DNA of 29,056 nucleotides from Nitrospirota bacterium (GTDB lineage Bacteria; Nitrospirota; Thermodesulfovibrionia; Thermodesulfovibrionales; UBA1546). Numbering within the stretch: position 1 is the stretch's first letter; each line of letters starts with the position of its first letter. The translations under genes and the position numbers were made by a program. The notes beneath the pieces are model-generated. The model ran no database searches. It had not been told where the DNA came from and was given only the letters and a program-made list of their open reading frames with translations. The stretch covers positions 1 to 29,056 of the forward strand of contig SCSY01000044.1 of assembly GCA_004298625.1 (NCBI GenBank), read 5' to 3'. This document shows, piece by piece, positions 1 through 7,757 of this stretch.

Positions 1-11
1 CCTCCAAGTGT

Positions 12-70
12 CAGTGTCAGTTATCAGTGTCAGTAAAATATTCAGACACTGACACTAAACACTGATACTG
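12..70. repeat. Imperfect inverted repeat built of GTGTCAG units
   Basis: The left arm (12-34) consists of CAGTGTCAGT-type units. The right arm (46-70) consists of ACACTGACAC-type units. The arms are close to reverse complements around an 11-base loop, so a long imperfect hairpin is possible. The right arm overlaps the last codons of lipA. The same arrangement, in different detail, recurs at 24690-24764, so this is a dispersed element. It could act as a 3' hairpin for lipA, but no clear U-tract follows it on the minus strand. Confidence 0.75.
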
Positions 71-909
71 TTATTATTATACATTTCCTCTGCATTCATC
101 GAGCTTCTCACCAACGGCGCAGAAGCGGCATGCCTGAACCCGAGATCAAGCGCAATCTCCTTATACACATTAAACATTTCGGGTCTGACATATTCTCTCA
201 CAGGCAGATTCTTCTTGGAAGGCCTGAGATACTGGCCTATCGTTACGGTATCACAGCCCGCATCCTTTATATCCTTCAATACATTTATAACTTCATTGAA
301 GGTCTCGCCGAAGCCCACCATGAATCCTGATTTTGTTGTTATGGCCGGCGAAATATTTTTTGCATTCTTTAGAACCTTTAAAGAAGTGGCGTAATTTGCC
401 TGAGGTCTTACATACGTATAAAGCCTCGGCACTGTCTCCACATTGTGATTATAAACATCAGGCTTTGAATCAAGCACGGTTTTAAGCGCATCGTAATTTC
501 CCTTGAAATCAGGCGTAAGCACCTCAATCTTTGTCTCCGGAAGATGCTTTCTCACGGCCTTTATCGTCTTTGCAAAATGCCCTGCCCCGCCGTCTTCAAG
601 ATCGTCACGCGTAACAGAGGTGATAACAACATATTTCAACCCCATCTCCTTTGCAGCTAAGGCAACCCTTTCAGGTTCATCTTCGTCCGGAGGCGCAGGC
701 ATGGAAGACACTACAGAACAAAAACTGCAATTTCTTGTGCAGGCAGAGCCTAATATCATAAAAGTTGCAGTCGGCTTTGAAAAACACTCTCCCGCGTTGG
801 GGCAGCGCGCCTCCTCACAAACAGTAGAGAGCCCGTAGTTCCTCAGAATGCTCTTTGTGTTATGGAGCCCTGTGAAGCTCTTTACTTTTATCCACTCCGG
901 CAATCTCAT
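55..909 (-). CDS. lipA: Lipoyl synthase
   Basis: Radical SAM enzyme that inserts two sulfur atoms into octanoyl groups on lipoyl domains (cytoplasm). The auxiliary cluster motif CEEARCPNAGEC (C-x4-C-x5-C) is followed by the radical SAM motif CTRNCSFC. The C-terminal RSS motif (here RSSMNAEE) carries the serine that ligates the auxiliary cluster. I chose the ATG at 907-909 (MRLPEWIKVK, 284 aa). The frame stays open to a TTG at 969, but that would add 20 hydrophobic residues not typical of LipA. No strong Shine-Dalgarno is visible. The last residues (YNNNSISV) are encoded by the inverted repeat at 12-70, so the repeat has probably replaced or extended the original C-terminus. Identity is secure; the exact start is less so. 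Confidence 0.96.
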   Translation of the reverse strand: MRLPEWIKVKSFTGLHNTKSILRNYGLSTVCEEARCPNAGECFSKPTATFMILGSACTRNCSFCSVVSSMPAPPDEDEPERVALAAKEMGLKYVVITSVTRDDLEDGGAGHFAKTIKAVRKHLPETKIEVLTPDFKGNYDALKTVLDSKPDVYNHNVETVPRLYTYVRPQANYATSLKVLKNAKNISPAITTKSGFMVGFGETFNEVINVLKDIKDAGCDTVTIGQYLRPSKKNLPVREYVRPEMFNVYKEIALDLGFRHAASAPLVRSSMNAEEMYNNNSISV

Positions 910-985
910 GGTTATTAAATATATAGGAAAATGCCAAACTTTTTCAATTATAAAGAGACAGCATAGCAACCAGGCGGGCCTTTGA

Positions 986-1017
986 TGAAAAAGCTCTCCG
1001 GCAAAGCCGGAGAGCTT
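986..1017 (-). terminator. Rho-independent terminator of the 1029-1652 gene
   Basis: A perfect 12-bp stem (991-1002 with 1006-1017) and a 3-base loop lie 11 bases past the stop codon of the lipoprotein gene. On the minus strand the stem ends in TT and is followed by TTTCATC, a short U-tract. It separates this gene from lipA. Confidence 0.85.
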
Positions 1018-1028
1018 CTATGTTTTTA

Positions 1029-1652
1029 TTACTTCTTGGGCGCTTCTTTTGGGGAGACTTCCTTTACAGCTTCCTTAGGTTCTTCCTTATTTGCGAGGCC
1101 CGCGATTGCCTCTTCGTTTATATCCACCTTATAGGATTTCTTCAGGTTTTCCACATAAGTGTCAAAAACCTCTTTTTGTTTTTGTGCTGTCAGCCGCTGC
1201 GCAAGCATGTCCTTGATTTTCTCAAACTCGATCAGTTTGCCCTGCACCATAAAATCAGCCTTATTTTTTTCATAGAAGGTTTTTACCTCTTTATCGGATA
1301 CCTTTGCCTTATCCTCTATCTCTTTTTCCAGAAGGGAGCTTATAAGGATCAGCTTCTGGGAATCCACAAGTTTTTTCTGATACGCAGGGTCCTTATCGAG
1401 CCCCTTTTTCTTTGCCTCCTGATAGAGAAGCTCTTTCTTTGTGATCTCATCTATAAGCTTTTTCATTCCCTCTGTTCCCTCGAACATCTTCTGTGCAAAT
1501 ACGGGAAGGGCTTCGATCTCCCTCTTCAGGTCATCCTTGGTTATCGTGACATTGTTTATCTTTACAAGATACTGCCCCTTCTTCTCCTCTTTCTTCGCGC
1601 ATCCGACGACAACCAATGCTAAAATTGCTGCCAGGACAAAAAATCTCTTCAT
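1029..1652 (-). CDS. Lipoprotein with SurA-like chaperone fold, no parvulin domain
   Basis: 207 aa. The N-terminus has a positively charged start, a hydrophobic stretch and a lipobox ending VVGC (Cys18), then a lysine/glutamate-rich linker. This predicts an exported lipoprotein. Residues about 33-130 resemble the SurA/PpiC N-terminal chaperone helices (VTITKDDLKREIEALP ... KKELLYQEAKKKGLDKD ... VSDKEVKTFYEKNKADF). The usual parvulin PPIase domain should follow that point. Instead the chain passes directly to the C-terminal helix (IKDMLAQRLTAQKQKEVFDTYVENLKK). It is therefore probably a periplasmic holdase-like chaperone without isomerase activity. The tail is lysine/glutamate/proline-rich. 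A strong terminator follows. The family call is made by eye; the exact subfamily is unknown. Confidence 0.75.
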   Translation of the reverse strand: MKRFFVLAAILALVVVGCAKKEEKKGQYLVKINNVTITKDDLKREIEALPVFAQKMFEGTEGMKKLIDEITKKELLYQEAKKKGLDKDPAYQKKLVDSQKLILISSLLEKEIEDKAKVSDKEVKTFYEKNKADFMVQGKLIEFEKIKDMLAQRLTAQKQKEVFDTYVENLKKSYKVDINEEAIAGLANKEEPKEAVKEVSPKEAPKK

Positions 1653-1671
1653 AAAAAATCTCCTTTTCTTT

Positions 1672-1702
1672 TATTAGCTGACAGCTATCAGCTTTCAGCT
1701 AT
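1672..1702. repeat. TCAGCTA-type short repeat between mglA and the lipoprotein gene
   Basis: About four degenerate units of roughly seven bases (GCTGACA, GCTATCA, GCTTTCA, GCTATG) fill most of the gap, directly next to the mglA stop codon. The same word set occurs at 5951-5984 and 27470-27499. Confidence 0.65.
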
Positions 1703-1703
1703 G

Positions 1704-2291
1704 TTAATAATGTTTCTTAAGCTCAAGCAAAACCTGCTTGGCAACACTTTTCAGTGTCTCGAAAACGCCTACGCCTGTGGGCGCCACCCCTTCGAACCAC
1801 GCTACGTTGTCTGCATTAAGGAGCTTGTTCAACTCCTCAAGGGGAGCAACATTGGGAAGGTCCCTCTTGTTATACTGGACCGCATAGGGAAGTTTCTCGA
1901 GATTATAACCCTGTTCCGCAAGATTTATCTTGAGGTCGTCAAGGCTTTCTATATTAGCCTCCATCCTCTCTATCTGTGAATCAGCCACAAATATAACTCC
2001 GTCCACTCCCTTAAGTATCAGTTTTCTGCTGGCTGCATAGAAAACCTGTCCCGGGACCGTATACAGATGAAATCTTACCTTGAACCCTCTTATATCTCCA
2101 AGCGCCAGAGGAAGAAAATCAAAAAACAGGGTCCTTTCAGTCTCTGTGGCCAGTGATATAAGCTTGCCCTTCTGCTCGGGATTCGTCTTCTTGTATATGA
2201 ATTGAAGGTTCGTAGTCTTTCCGCAAAGACCCGGACCATAATATACAATCTTACAGTTGATTTCCCGGGAAGAATAATTTATAAAAGACAC
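1704..2291 (-). CDS. mglA: MglA-type Ras-like GTPase
   Basis: 195 aa, the usual MglA length. MglA is a small cytoplasmic GTPase that sets cell polarity or positions motility machinery in Myxococcus and relatives. Motifs: P-loop GPGLCGKTTN (about residues 19-28), the MglA-type switch with TVPGQ (78-82) in place of the usual DTxGQ, and NKRD (141-144) for guanine recognition. Translation starts at GTG (2289-2291) with a weak ribosome site, 12 bases after the stop of the roadblock gene. The two genes are therefore surely cotranscribed and probably translationally coupled. The upstream partner fits the role of MglB, the GTPase-activating roadblock protein. Confidence 0.93.
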   Translation of the reverse strand: MSFINYSSREINCKIVYYGPGLCGKTTNLQFIYKKTNPEQKGKLISLATETERTLFFDFLPLALGDIRGFKVRFHLYTVPGQVFYAASRKLILKGVDGVIFVADSQIERMEANIESLDDLKINLAEQGYNLEKLPYAVQYNKRDLPNVAPLEELNKLLNADNVAWFEGVAPTGVGVFETLKSVAKQVLLELKKHY

Positions 2292-2303
2292 TTAACCGCT
2301 ACC

Positions 2304-2798
2304 CTATTTGAAAAGGTTATCAATATCTTCATCGCTTATCTCCGCAAAAGGCGATTCCGCTGTTTTGCCTTCAAGTTTTTCCTTTTCTGCCTTGCTTGTT
2401 ATATCATCGAATAATTTTGTGAGGGACTCGGAGGTTTTCTTGACCCTCAGCCTTACAAGTCCCAGTGAAGACCTCTGGTCGAATATCACAACAAGTATAA
2501 CCCTCTGGCCTATCAGGGAGATATGGATGTTGTCTTTTTCACCCTCATGGAAAAGAATAGTAAACTCCTTTTCCCCCAGCAGCCTTGCGATTCCTCCTGT
2601 TGCGGCAATATTGCCGGCTGTCAATGATGCGAGAGAAGTAGTGTCAATATCATGCGTATCGCCGGCAGAAGCTATAAGCTGGCCGTTCTTATCCACGAGA
2701 AAGACAACGGTCGCATTTGCCTGCTGGTGGAGCTTCTGGAGTTCCTCATCAATCTTCTGGAACTCATCTTCATACATCACAAGGTCGGAACCGGCCAT
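2304..2798 (-). CDS. Roadblock/LC7 domain protein (MglB-like)
   Basis: 164 aa. The central region (about residues 15-120) has the roadblock/LC7 pattern: a regulatory helix, then strands such as ATVVFLVDKNGQLIASAG, FTILFHEG and ILVVIFD. Roadblock dimers act as GTPase-activating proteins for MglA. Its position just before mglA supports that partnership. The tail (about 121-164) is charged and predicted helical, longer than a minimal MglB. The ATG at 2796-2798 has an AGGA about eight bases upstream. The gene lies 58 bases after porB and may be reached by readthrough from the por operon. Confidence 0.88.
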   Translation of the reverse strand: MAGSDLVMYEDEFQKIDEELQKLHQQANATVVFLVDKNGQLIASAGDTHDIDTTSLASLTAGNIAATGGIARLLGEKEFTILFHEGEKDNIHISLIGQRVILVVIFDQRSSLGLVRLRVKKTSESLTKLFDDITSKAEKEKLEGKTAESPFAEISDEDIDNLFK

Positions 2799-2863
2799 AT
2801 TTTATCCTAACTCCTGGTTTTTAAATTATACTTAAATTATCAGAAACAACGTTAATAATCAAC

Positions 2864-3805
2864 TCAGGGTTGCTCGTTGCCAGATGCCTTAAGCAGGGAT
2901 TCCCATTCCTTATCAACAGCCTCCTGAAATTTCTTAAGCATCCATTCATTTTCAGGGGCAAAGAGATGCTTGAACCTGCCCTGTGGTTTAAGGAAGTCTA
3001 CCAGAGGCTTTTTCTCTTTCGGCTTGAACGTTACTTTTGTTACGCCGTTTTCTATCTCATAGAGAGGCCAGTAACACGTCTCAACGCCAAGCCTGCTCAA
3101 CGTTATCGCATCGTCAGTCCTCGATCTCCAACCGCGGTTGCAGGGCGAAAGTATATTCATAAACTTTGGTCCCTCGATAGAGAGCGCCTTTTTAACTTTC
3201 TTCACAAGGTCCATCCAGTGGCTCGGCGATGCCTGCGCAGCGTAAGGAATATCATGCGCAGCCATAATCTTTGTAAGGTTCTTCCTCTGCTGCGTCTTGC
3301 CGGGAATAACGCTTCCCGCGGGACATGTTGTCGTGTCGGCGCCAAAAGGAGTGGCGCTTGAACGCTGGATGCCTGTATTCATGTATGCGCCGTTGTCATA
3401 GCATATGTAAAGCATGTCATGCCCACGCTCCATAGCCCCTGAAAGGCTCTGGAACCCGATGTCATAAGTCCCGCCGTCGCCGCCGAATGCTATAAATTTT
3501 ATATCCTTGCTTATCTTGCCCTGCTTTTTCAAAGACCTGTACATCGTCTCCACGCCTGAAAGCGTAGCTGCGGCGTTTTCAAAGGCATTATGTATCCAGG
3601 GAATCTTCCATGCAGTGTAATCCGATATGCAGGTAGAGACCTCAAGACAGCCTGTTGCATTTGCCGCCACTATCGGACCCTCCGCAGCAAGCAGAACCAT
3701 CTTTACAACAATAGGCGCTCCGCAACCGGCGCACATCCTGTGACCCGACGTCAGCAGTCCTTCTTTTTTTGAAAGTTCTTTTAATGTAAGTGGTGTAGTC
3801 GCCAT
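2864..3805 (-). CDS. porB: 2-oxoacid (pyruvate):ferredoxin oxidoreductase, beta subunit
   Basis: 313 aa. This subunit binds thiamine diphosphate and one [4Fe-4S] cluster, and with PorA, PorD and PorG makes or uses acetyl-CoA with ferredoxin. Cluster cysteines: C25 and C28 (MCAGCGAP), C53 (TGCLEVS) and probably C222 (SPCNRGW). The thiamine diphosphate motif is GGDGGTYDIG (108-117). The stretch YDNGAYMNTGIQRSSATP is characteristic of the pyruvate/2-ketoisovalerate class. It starts one base past the porA stop, with GAGGG upstream. Pyruvate is the likely substrate, but 2-ketoisovalerate cannot be excluded by eye. Confidence 0.93.
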   Translation of the reverse strand: MATTPLTLKELSKKEGLLTSGHRMCAGCGAPIVVKMVLLAAEGPIVAANATGCLEVSTCISDYTAWKIPWIHNAFENAAATLSGVETMYRSLKKQGKISKDIKFIAFGGDGGTYDIGFQSLSGAMERGHDMLYICYDNGAYMNTGIQRSSATPFGADTTTCPAGSVIPGKTQQRKNLTKIMAAHDIPYAAQASPSHWMDLVKKVKKALSIEGPKFMNILSPCNRGWRSRTDDAITLSRLGVETCYWPLYEIENGVTKVTFKPKEKKPLVDFLKPQGRFKHLFAPENEWMLKKFQEAVDKEWESLLKASGNEQP

Positions 3806-3806
3806 T

Positions 3807-4988
3807 TTATTCCCTCACCGCAATATATTCTTTGATGGTTTTTACTTTTCCCGTCTTCGCAACCTCTGCAAGCTCGTTGAGAACAAGCTCCGCATGTTCA
3901 GGCAGATAATCTCTTCCGCCGAGCCCGTAAATCTTGTTAAAGAGAACAGGCCCATTCTTATGCGGATAGAGGCTTGCCGCTATATCTATGAACAGAGGGC
4001 CGTAAGACCCGCCGAATGCATCCGCCCTGTCGAGCACGCATACCGCCTTAAGATGTTTTAGAGCATTTCCGATTTCTTCATACGGGAACGGCCTGTATAA
4101 CCTCGGCTTCAACAAACCTGCCTTTATGCCTTTTTCCCTGAATAAATCAATTACGTCCTTTGTTGTTCCTGCCGCAGAGTTAAGTATTACGATCCCTATC
4201 TCCGCATCCTCCAGCCTGTATGCCTCGAACAGCCCATACTTCCTGCCTGAAATCTTCTCGAATTCACTTGCCACATCCAGAACAATATTTGGAACCTTCG
4301 ACATGACCTCTGCATGAGCCCTTCTGTATTCCATATAATAATCAGGAAGAATTAAAGGCCCATAGCTGACCGGGTGATCCAGATCCAGCAAGGGATTTAA
4401 GTTTTTGAATTCCCCGACGAAATTTTGCACTTTATCATCTTCCATATACTCTATTCTTTCTATGGAATGGCTTATTATGAAACCATCCAGACAGACCATT
4501 GCCGGAAGCCTTATGTCGAGATGTTCTGCAATGCGGAACGCCTGAATTGTATTGTCATAAGCCTCCTGAGCATTTTCAGACCAGAGCTGTATCCATCCGC
4601 AGTCCCTTGCGCCCATTCCGTCTGAGTGGTCTCCGTGAATATTCAAAGGAGCAGAAAGCGCCCTGTTTACCAATGCCATAACTATCGGCAATCTCGTGCC
4701 TGATGCAATAAACAATTCCTCCCACATTAAGGCAAGTCCCTGAGACGAGGTAGCCGTCATAACCCTTCCGCCTGCTGCCGATGCTCCGATGCAGCCGCTC
4801 ATGGCGCTGTGCTCGCTTTCGACAAGTATCATCTCTGTCTTGACTTTGCCGTTGGACACAAAGCTTGTGAACCTCTGCATAATATCCGTAGCCGGAGTTA
4901 TCGGATATGCCGAACTTACATCCGGGTTTACCTGCCTTAAAGCCTCGGCAACTGCCTCGTTTCCTGTAACTGCGACAACCTTCGCCAT
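3807..4988 (-). CDS. porA: 2-oxoacid (pyruvate):ferredoxin oxidoreductase, alpha subunit
   Basis: 393 aa from the ATG at 4986-4988 (MAKVVAVTGNEAVAEAL), which has a strong GAGGAGGG ribosome site. The longer open frame upstream merely overlaps porD. Family hallmarks are YPITPATDIMQ, VESEHSAMSGCIGASAAGGR and TATSSQGLALMWEELFIASG in the pyrimidine-binding domain, and HGDHSDGMGARDCGWIQLWSENAQEA. It contacts thiamine diphosphate and the substrate together with PorB. Its start codon overlaps the porD stop by one base (TAATG), which indicates translational coupling. Confidence 0.94.
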   Translation of the reverse strand: MAKVVAVTGNEAVAEALRQVNPDVSSAYPITPATDIMQRFTSFVSNGKVKTEMILVESEHSAMSGCIGASAAGGRVMTATSSQGLALMWEELFIASGTRLPIVMALVNRALSAPLNIHGDHSDGMGARDCGWIQLWSENAQEAYDNTIQAFRIAEHLDIRLPAMVCLDGFIISHSIERIEYMEDDKVQNFVGEFKNLNPLLDLDHPVSYGPLILPDYYMEYRRAHAEVMSKVPNIVLDVASEFEKISGRKYGLFEAYRLEDAEIGIVILNSAAGTTKDVIDLFREKGIKAGLLKPRLYRPFPYEEIGNALKHLKAVCVLDRADAFGGSYGPLFIDIAASLYPHKNGPVLFNKIYGLGGRDYLPEHAELVLNELAEVAKTGKVKTIKEYIAVRE

Positions 4989-5281
4989 TATTTGCCCTCC
5001 TCTTCCATAACAATCGCCTTCTTGCCTTTTTTGCCCGGGCATTCAAGGGCGCAGATCCCGCAGCCCTTGCAATAGTCATAATTAAATCCCACCATCTTGC
5101 CGTCCTTGACATTAACCGCCATATCGGGACAATACATCCAGCAAAACAGACACTGGATGCAGTTTTCCTCTATCCACCTGGGCCGAAACGCCCTCCATGA
5201 GCCTGTCTTAAATTCTAAAGCGCTGCCCGCCACTGTGCAGACCGCGCCGGGTGTCACTTTCTTCCAGCCTTTCAGTTTCAT
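4988..5281 (-). CDS. porD: 2-oxoacid (pyruvate):ferredoxin oxidoreductase, delta (ferredoxin-like) subunit
   Basis: 97 aa, a two-cluster ferredoxin subunit that carries electrons from PorB to soluble ferredoxin. The cluster motifs are CIQCLFCWMYCP (Cys 41, 44, 47, 51) and CKGCGICALECP (Cys 71, 74, 77, 81). I placed the start at the ATG overlapping the porG stop (ATGA, 5278-5281), giving MKLKGWKKVTPG, the usual PorD N-terminus. The frame is open further upstream only as a shadow of porG. Confidence 0.93.
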   Translation of the reverse strand: MKLKGWKKVTPGAVCTVAGSALEFKTGSWRAFRPRWIEENCIQCLFCWMYCPDMAVNVKDGKMVGFNYDYCKGCGICALECPGKKGKKAIVMEEEGK

Positions 5282-5853
5282 CCTTCTTTTACCTCCCCGT
5301 ATCCGCGCTTCGTGGCCTCGAGATTTCCGTCTATTATCTTCTGGGCGAATTTTTTCCCAAAGCTTTTTCTTACATCCTCGAGAAGACTGTCGAGGGATAC
5401 AATATTGGTAACCTTGCATATAGCGCCGAGCATCGGAGCATTGGGCAAGGATCTTCCTATACATTCCATCGCTATCTTTGACGCATCAACAGTAAAAACC
5501 TTCTGCCCTTCCCCGGCTTTTAATTTTGCCCTTATTTCCTTCGGGTCTTTTGAGGTGTTTACAACAAATATTGCATCCTTTGTAGCGCCGTCTCCCACAT
5601 TGATGCTGTCAAGCAGTGTTGCATCAACAACGCTCACAATCTGAGGATTAAGAACCGGACAGTGCATCCTTAGTTCCTTTGAGCTTATTCTATTATAGGC
5701 CCTTAAGGGCGCGCCCGCCCTCTCAGGCCCGTACTCCGGAAATGCCTGGACATGCCTGCCGCTGCTGAGGCACGCGTCGGCAAGAACCTTCGCGGCGGTA
5801 ACAGTTCCCTGGCCTCCCCTTCCATGCCATCGAATCTCGATCATCTCAGCCAT
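5278..5853 (-). CDS. porG: 2-oxoacid (pyruvate):ferredoxin oxidoreductase, gamma subunit
   Basis: 191 aa. N-terminal IRWHGRGGQGTVTAAKVLA and FPEYGPERAGAPLRAYNRIS are hallmarks of the gamma subunit, which forms the CoA-interacting domain of these enzymes. It is the first gene of a tightly packed porGDAB operon, with 4-base, 1-base and 1-base junctions to porA and porB. Shine-Dalgarno GGAGG lies seven bases before the ATG, and a recognisable promoter lies upstream (5880-5909). Confidence 0.94.
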   Translation of the reverse strand: MAEMIEIRWHGRGGQGTVTAAKVLADACLSSGRHVQAFPEYGPERAGAPLRAYNRISSKELRMHCPVLNPQIVSVVDATLLDSINVGDGATKDAIFVVNTSKDPKEIRAKLKAGEGQKVFTVDASKIAMECIGRSLPNAPMLGAICKVTNIVSLDSLLEDVRKSFGKKFAQKIIDGNLEATKRGYGEVKEG

Positions 5854-5879
5854 AATTTTCCTCCACAGTAAAGTCTATA

Positions 5880-5909
5880 ATTTTATCTAATTATCAATCC
5901 TTTTTTCAA
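5880..5909 (-). promoter_or_regulatory. Promoter of the por operon
   Basis: On the minus strand, TTGAAA (5904-5909) and TAAAAT (5880-5885) are separated by 18 bases, a sigma-70-like promoter. It sits about 30 bases before the porG start, with GGAGG in between. Confidence 0.6.
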
Positions 5910-5950
5910 GCGAAGAAATTCTATAATATCATAATTCTTGCTAATAGTAT

Positions 5951-5984
5951 GAGCTGACAGCTGTCAGCTATTGGCTTTCAGCCG
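5951..5984. repeat. TCAGCTA-type short repeat upstream of the LUD gene
   Basis: Degenerate units GCTGACA, GCTGTCA, GCTATTG, GCTTTCA, GCC lie in the divergent region between porG and the LUD gene. This is the same word family as 1672-1702 and 27470-27499. GCTGACAGCTGTCAGC contains a near-perfect palindrome. Confidence 0.65.
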
Positions 5985-6069
5985 GCAAATGAGACGTTCA
6001 GCCTCGCTCAAAATCCGTGAGGCGAAAACAATGCCTGCATTTTTTGTGTTAATCAGGTTAATATAAATT

Positions 6070-7260
6070 ATGAACTTCGACGAGGTAACAGCCCTGAAAA
6101 AGGCCTTTAATTCCGTAAAAGAACGGCAGAGAAAAAATCCCCTTCAGGATTTTAAAAAGAAGAAGAAAAGGCTGAAAGAAGCCCGCGAGGCGTGCGTTGG
6201 CAATGAAGAACTCCTCGAAAAAACTGTAAGAAAGCTTGAGAGCAACGGGTTCAAAGTCATAAGGGCAAAAGACAAAGGCGATGCTATCAAGGCCATACTA
6301 AATGAAATAGGAAAAGAAAAGCTTATCGTAAAATCAAAATCGAATGTCACGAAAGAGATAGACCTTACGCATGAACTCGAAAAGCACGGCATCGAGGTGA
6401 TCGAGACAGACATAGGCGACAGGATACTTCAGATATTAAACTTAAAGCCATCACATCCAACAGGCCCGATAGCCCATATGTCGGCAAAAAAAATTGCGGA
6501 GGGGCTTTCTTCATATTACAAAAAAAAGATAAGCGAAGAGCCCGAAGAGATAGTCAAGCTCATAAGGGATGAGATAAGAGATTACATAGAAAAGGCAAAG
6601 GTCGGGATCACAGGCGCGAATGCTATAACTGCTGAGGAAGGCTCTATCGTCATAACCCATAATGAAGGCAACATCTACGAGTCAATAAGAAGGGAAAAAC
6701 ATATCGTTGTAACAGGCATAGATAAGATATATCCCTCTGTCGAGGATGCACTAAACATGCTTAAGATTATCTGCTTCAATGCGACAGGCTCGACCATACC
6801 TTCTTTTGTCGAGATCATAAGCGGGGTAAGCAAGACAGCCGATGTGGAAAAGAAGTTTTTCAAGGGCGTGCACACACCAAAAGACATGACTGTAATTCTC
6901 CTTGATAACAAACGCTCGGAAATTATGAAGGGAGAGCACAAGGAGCTTCTCTACTGCATAGACTGCGGGAACTGCCTGATTCACTGCCCGATGTATAATA
7001 CAGTTGGAAATTTTTATGCTGATGAAAAATATCTCGGGGGAAAAGGCCTGGCTCTCCAGAGCCTTACGACGGATGAGGTTAATAAGAAGCTCGAATACTG
7101 CCTCTCATGCGGAAAATGCAGGGAGAACTGCCCATTGGAGATCAATGTGCCGGTTGCGATAAGAAAGATAAGAAGCGACAGCGTTCCCGAAGAGGTATTC
7201 TATTTTCTCAAATCCCATGTCCTCTGGCTCTATTGGGCGCTGAGGCTGAGATTAAGCTAA
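6070..7260 (+). CDS. LUD-domain iron-sulfur protein (LutB-like)
   Basis: 396 aa. Residues about 45-280 form an LUD domain (LutB/LldF family), with VKSKSNVTKEIDL and GITGANAITAEEGSIVI as family marks. Two [4Fe-4S] motifs follow: CIDCGNCLIHCP (Cys 296, 299, 302, 306) and CLSCGKCRENCP (Cys 344, 347, 350, 354). Characterised LutB works with LutA and LutC to oxidise L-lactate. Neither partner is next to this gene, so a lactate role is not shown. The protein is shorter than LutB (about 470 aa) and lacks most of the C-terminal domain. The N-terminal 35 residues are very lysine-rich. No clear ribosome site precedes the ATG. Position next to porGDAB suggests a redox role. Confidence 0.85.
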   Translation: MNFDEVTALKKAFNSVKERQRKNPLQDFKKKKKRLKEAREACVGNEELLEKTVRKLESNGFKVIRAKDKGDAIKAILNEIGKEKLIVKSKSNVTKEIDLTHELEKHGIEVIETDIGDRILQILNLKPSHPTGPIAHMSAKKIAEGLSSYYKKKISEEPEEIVKLIRDEIRDYIEKAKVGITGANAITAEEGSIVITHNEGNIYESIRREKHIVVTGIDKIYPSVEDALNMLKIICFNATGSTIPSFVEIISGVSKTADVEKKFFKGVHTPKDMTVILLDNKRSEIMKGEHKELLYCIDCGNCLIHCPMYNTVGNFYADEKYLGGKGLALQSLTTDEVNKKLEYCLSCGKCRENCPLEINVPVAIRKIRSDSVPEEVFYFLKSHVLWLYWALRLRLS

Positions 7261-7313
7261 TGCTTAGTCTTATCTCCTGAAAGAATATAAAAATCCTGCG
7301 ATTCTTGTAATGC

Positions 7314-7409
7314 CTATCTGAATTCTACAGCTTCTGTTCTTGACACCCTCGATGTCGGCTTTGGAATTTTTGCCGGATAGCCCACGGGCACAATGGCAAC
7401 AGGCCGGAG
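7314..7409 (-). pseudogene. Relic of a nitroreductase-family gene (C-terminus only)
   Basis: Read on the minus strand in the frame ending at the TAG (7314-7316), the translation LRPVAIVPVGYPAKIPKP followed by TSRVSRTEAVEFR matches the C-terminal end of nitroreductase-like flavoproteins (typically RPVAI-P-GYPAE-P-P-R). Further upstream the frame meets a stop within about 50 bases, and then the brnT gene on the other strand. Only about 31 codons survive. This suggests that insertion of the brnTA module removed the rest of the gene. Confidence 0.6.
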
Positions 7410-7473
7410 CAGTCTGTGCCGCTTGAGATATACCCATATATAACCAAATTGCACAAATTATGGTCAAAATATG

Positions 7474-7479
7474 TATAAT
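7474..7479 (+). promoter_or_regulatory. Putative -10 element of brnT
   Basis: TATAAT ends five bases before the brnT ATG (7485). If used, transcription would begin at or next to the A of the start codon, giving a leaderless message. The best -35 is TTGCAC at a long 19-base spacing, so support is modest. Confidence 0.4.
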
Positions 7480-7484
7480 ATATC

Positions 7485-7757
7485 ATGAAGTTTGAATGGG
7501 ATGGCGCAAAGAGCAAGGCCAATAGAGAAAAGCACGGCATTGACTTTGAGACGGCTAAGGATCTCTGGCTTGATGAAGACCGGATTGATATAGAGGCCCC
7601 GCATCCTGTCGAAAAGCGGAAGATCATCATTGCCAAACTTCACGGCAGATTATGGACTGCTGTTTATACTATGCGAAGTAGTGCTATAAGGATGATATCC
7701 GTTAGACATTCGCGGGAAAAGGAGGAGAAACTGTATGGCAAGGCAAAAACTGGCTAA
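7485..7757 (+). CDS. brnT: BrnT-family toxin (type II toxin-antitoxin)
   Basis: 90 aa, the usual BrnT length. BrnT toxins are small RelE-fold ribonucleases that inhibit translation. Family marks: FEWDGAKSKANREKHGIDF at the start, then a central strand region, and IRMISVRHSREKE near the end. No Shine-Dalgarno is seen, and a TATAAT lies immediately upstream, which suggests leaderless expression. It overlaps the antitoxin gene by 23 bases, the classic brnT-brnA order. The gene sits beside a nitroreductase relic, consistent with recent insertion. Confidence 0.93.
   Translation: MKFEWDGAKSKANREKHGIDFETAKDLWLDEDRIDIEAPHPVEKRKIIIAKLHGRLWTAVYTMRSSAIRMISVRHSREKEEKLYGKAKTG

Noticed and set aside
1020..1622. 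200-codon open frame on the plus strand
   Set aside because: It is antisense to the lipoprotein gene, rich in Leu/Phe/Cys as expected of a shadow of Lys/Glu-rich sequence, and has no family resemblance.
2308..2835. 175-codon open frame on the plus strand
   Set aside because: Antisense to the roadblock gene; serine-rich low-complexity translation typical of a shadow frame.
4988..5464. Longer PorD starting at 5464
   Set aside because: The extra 61 residues overlap porG out of frame and look random; the ATGA overlap gives the normal PorD start.
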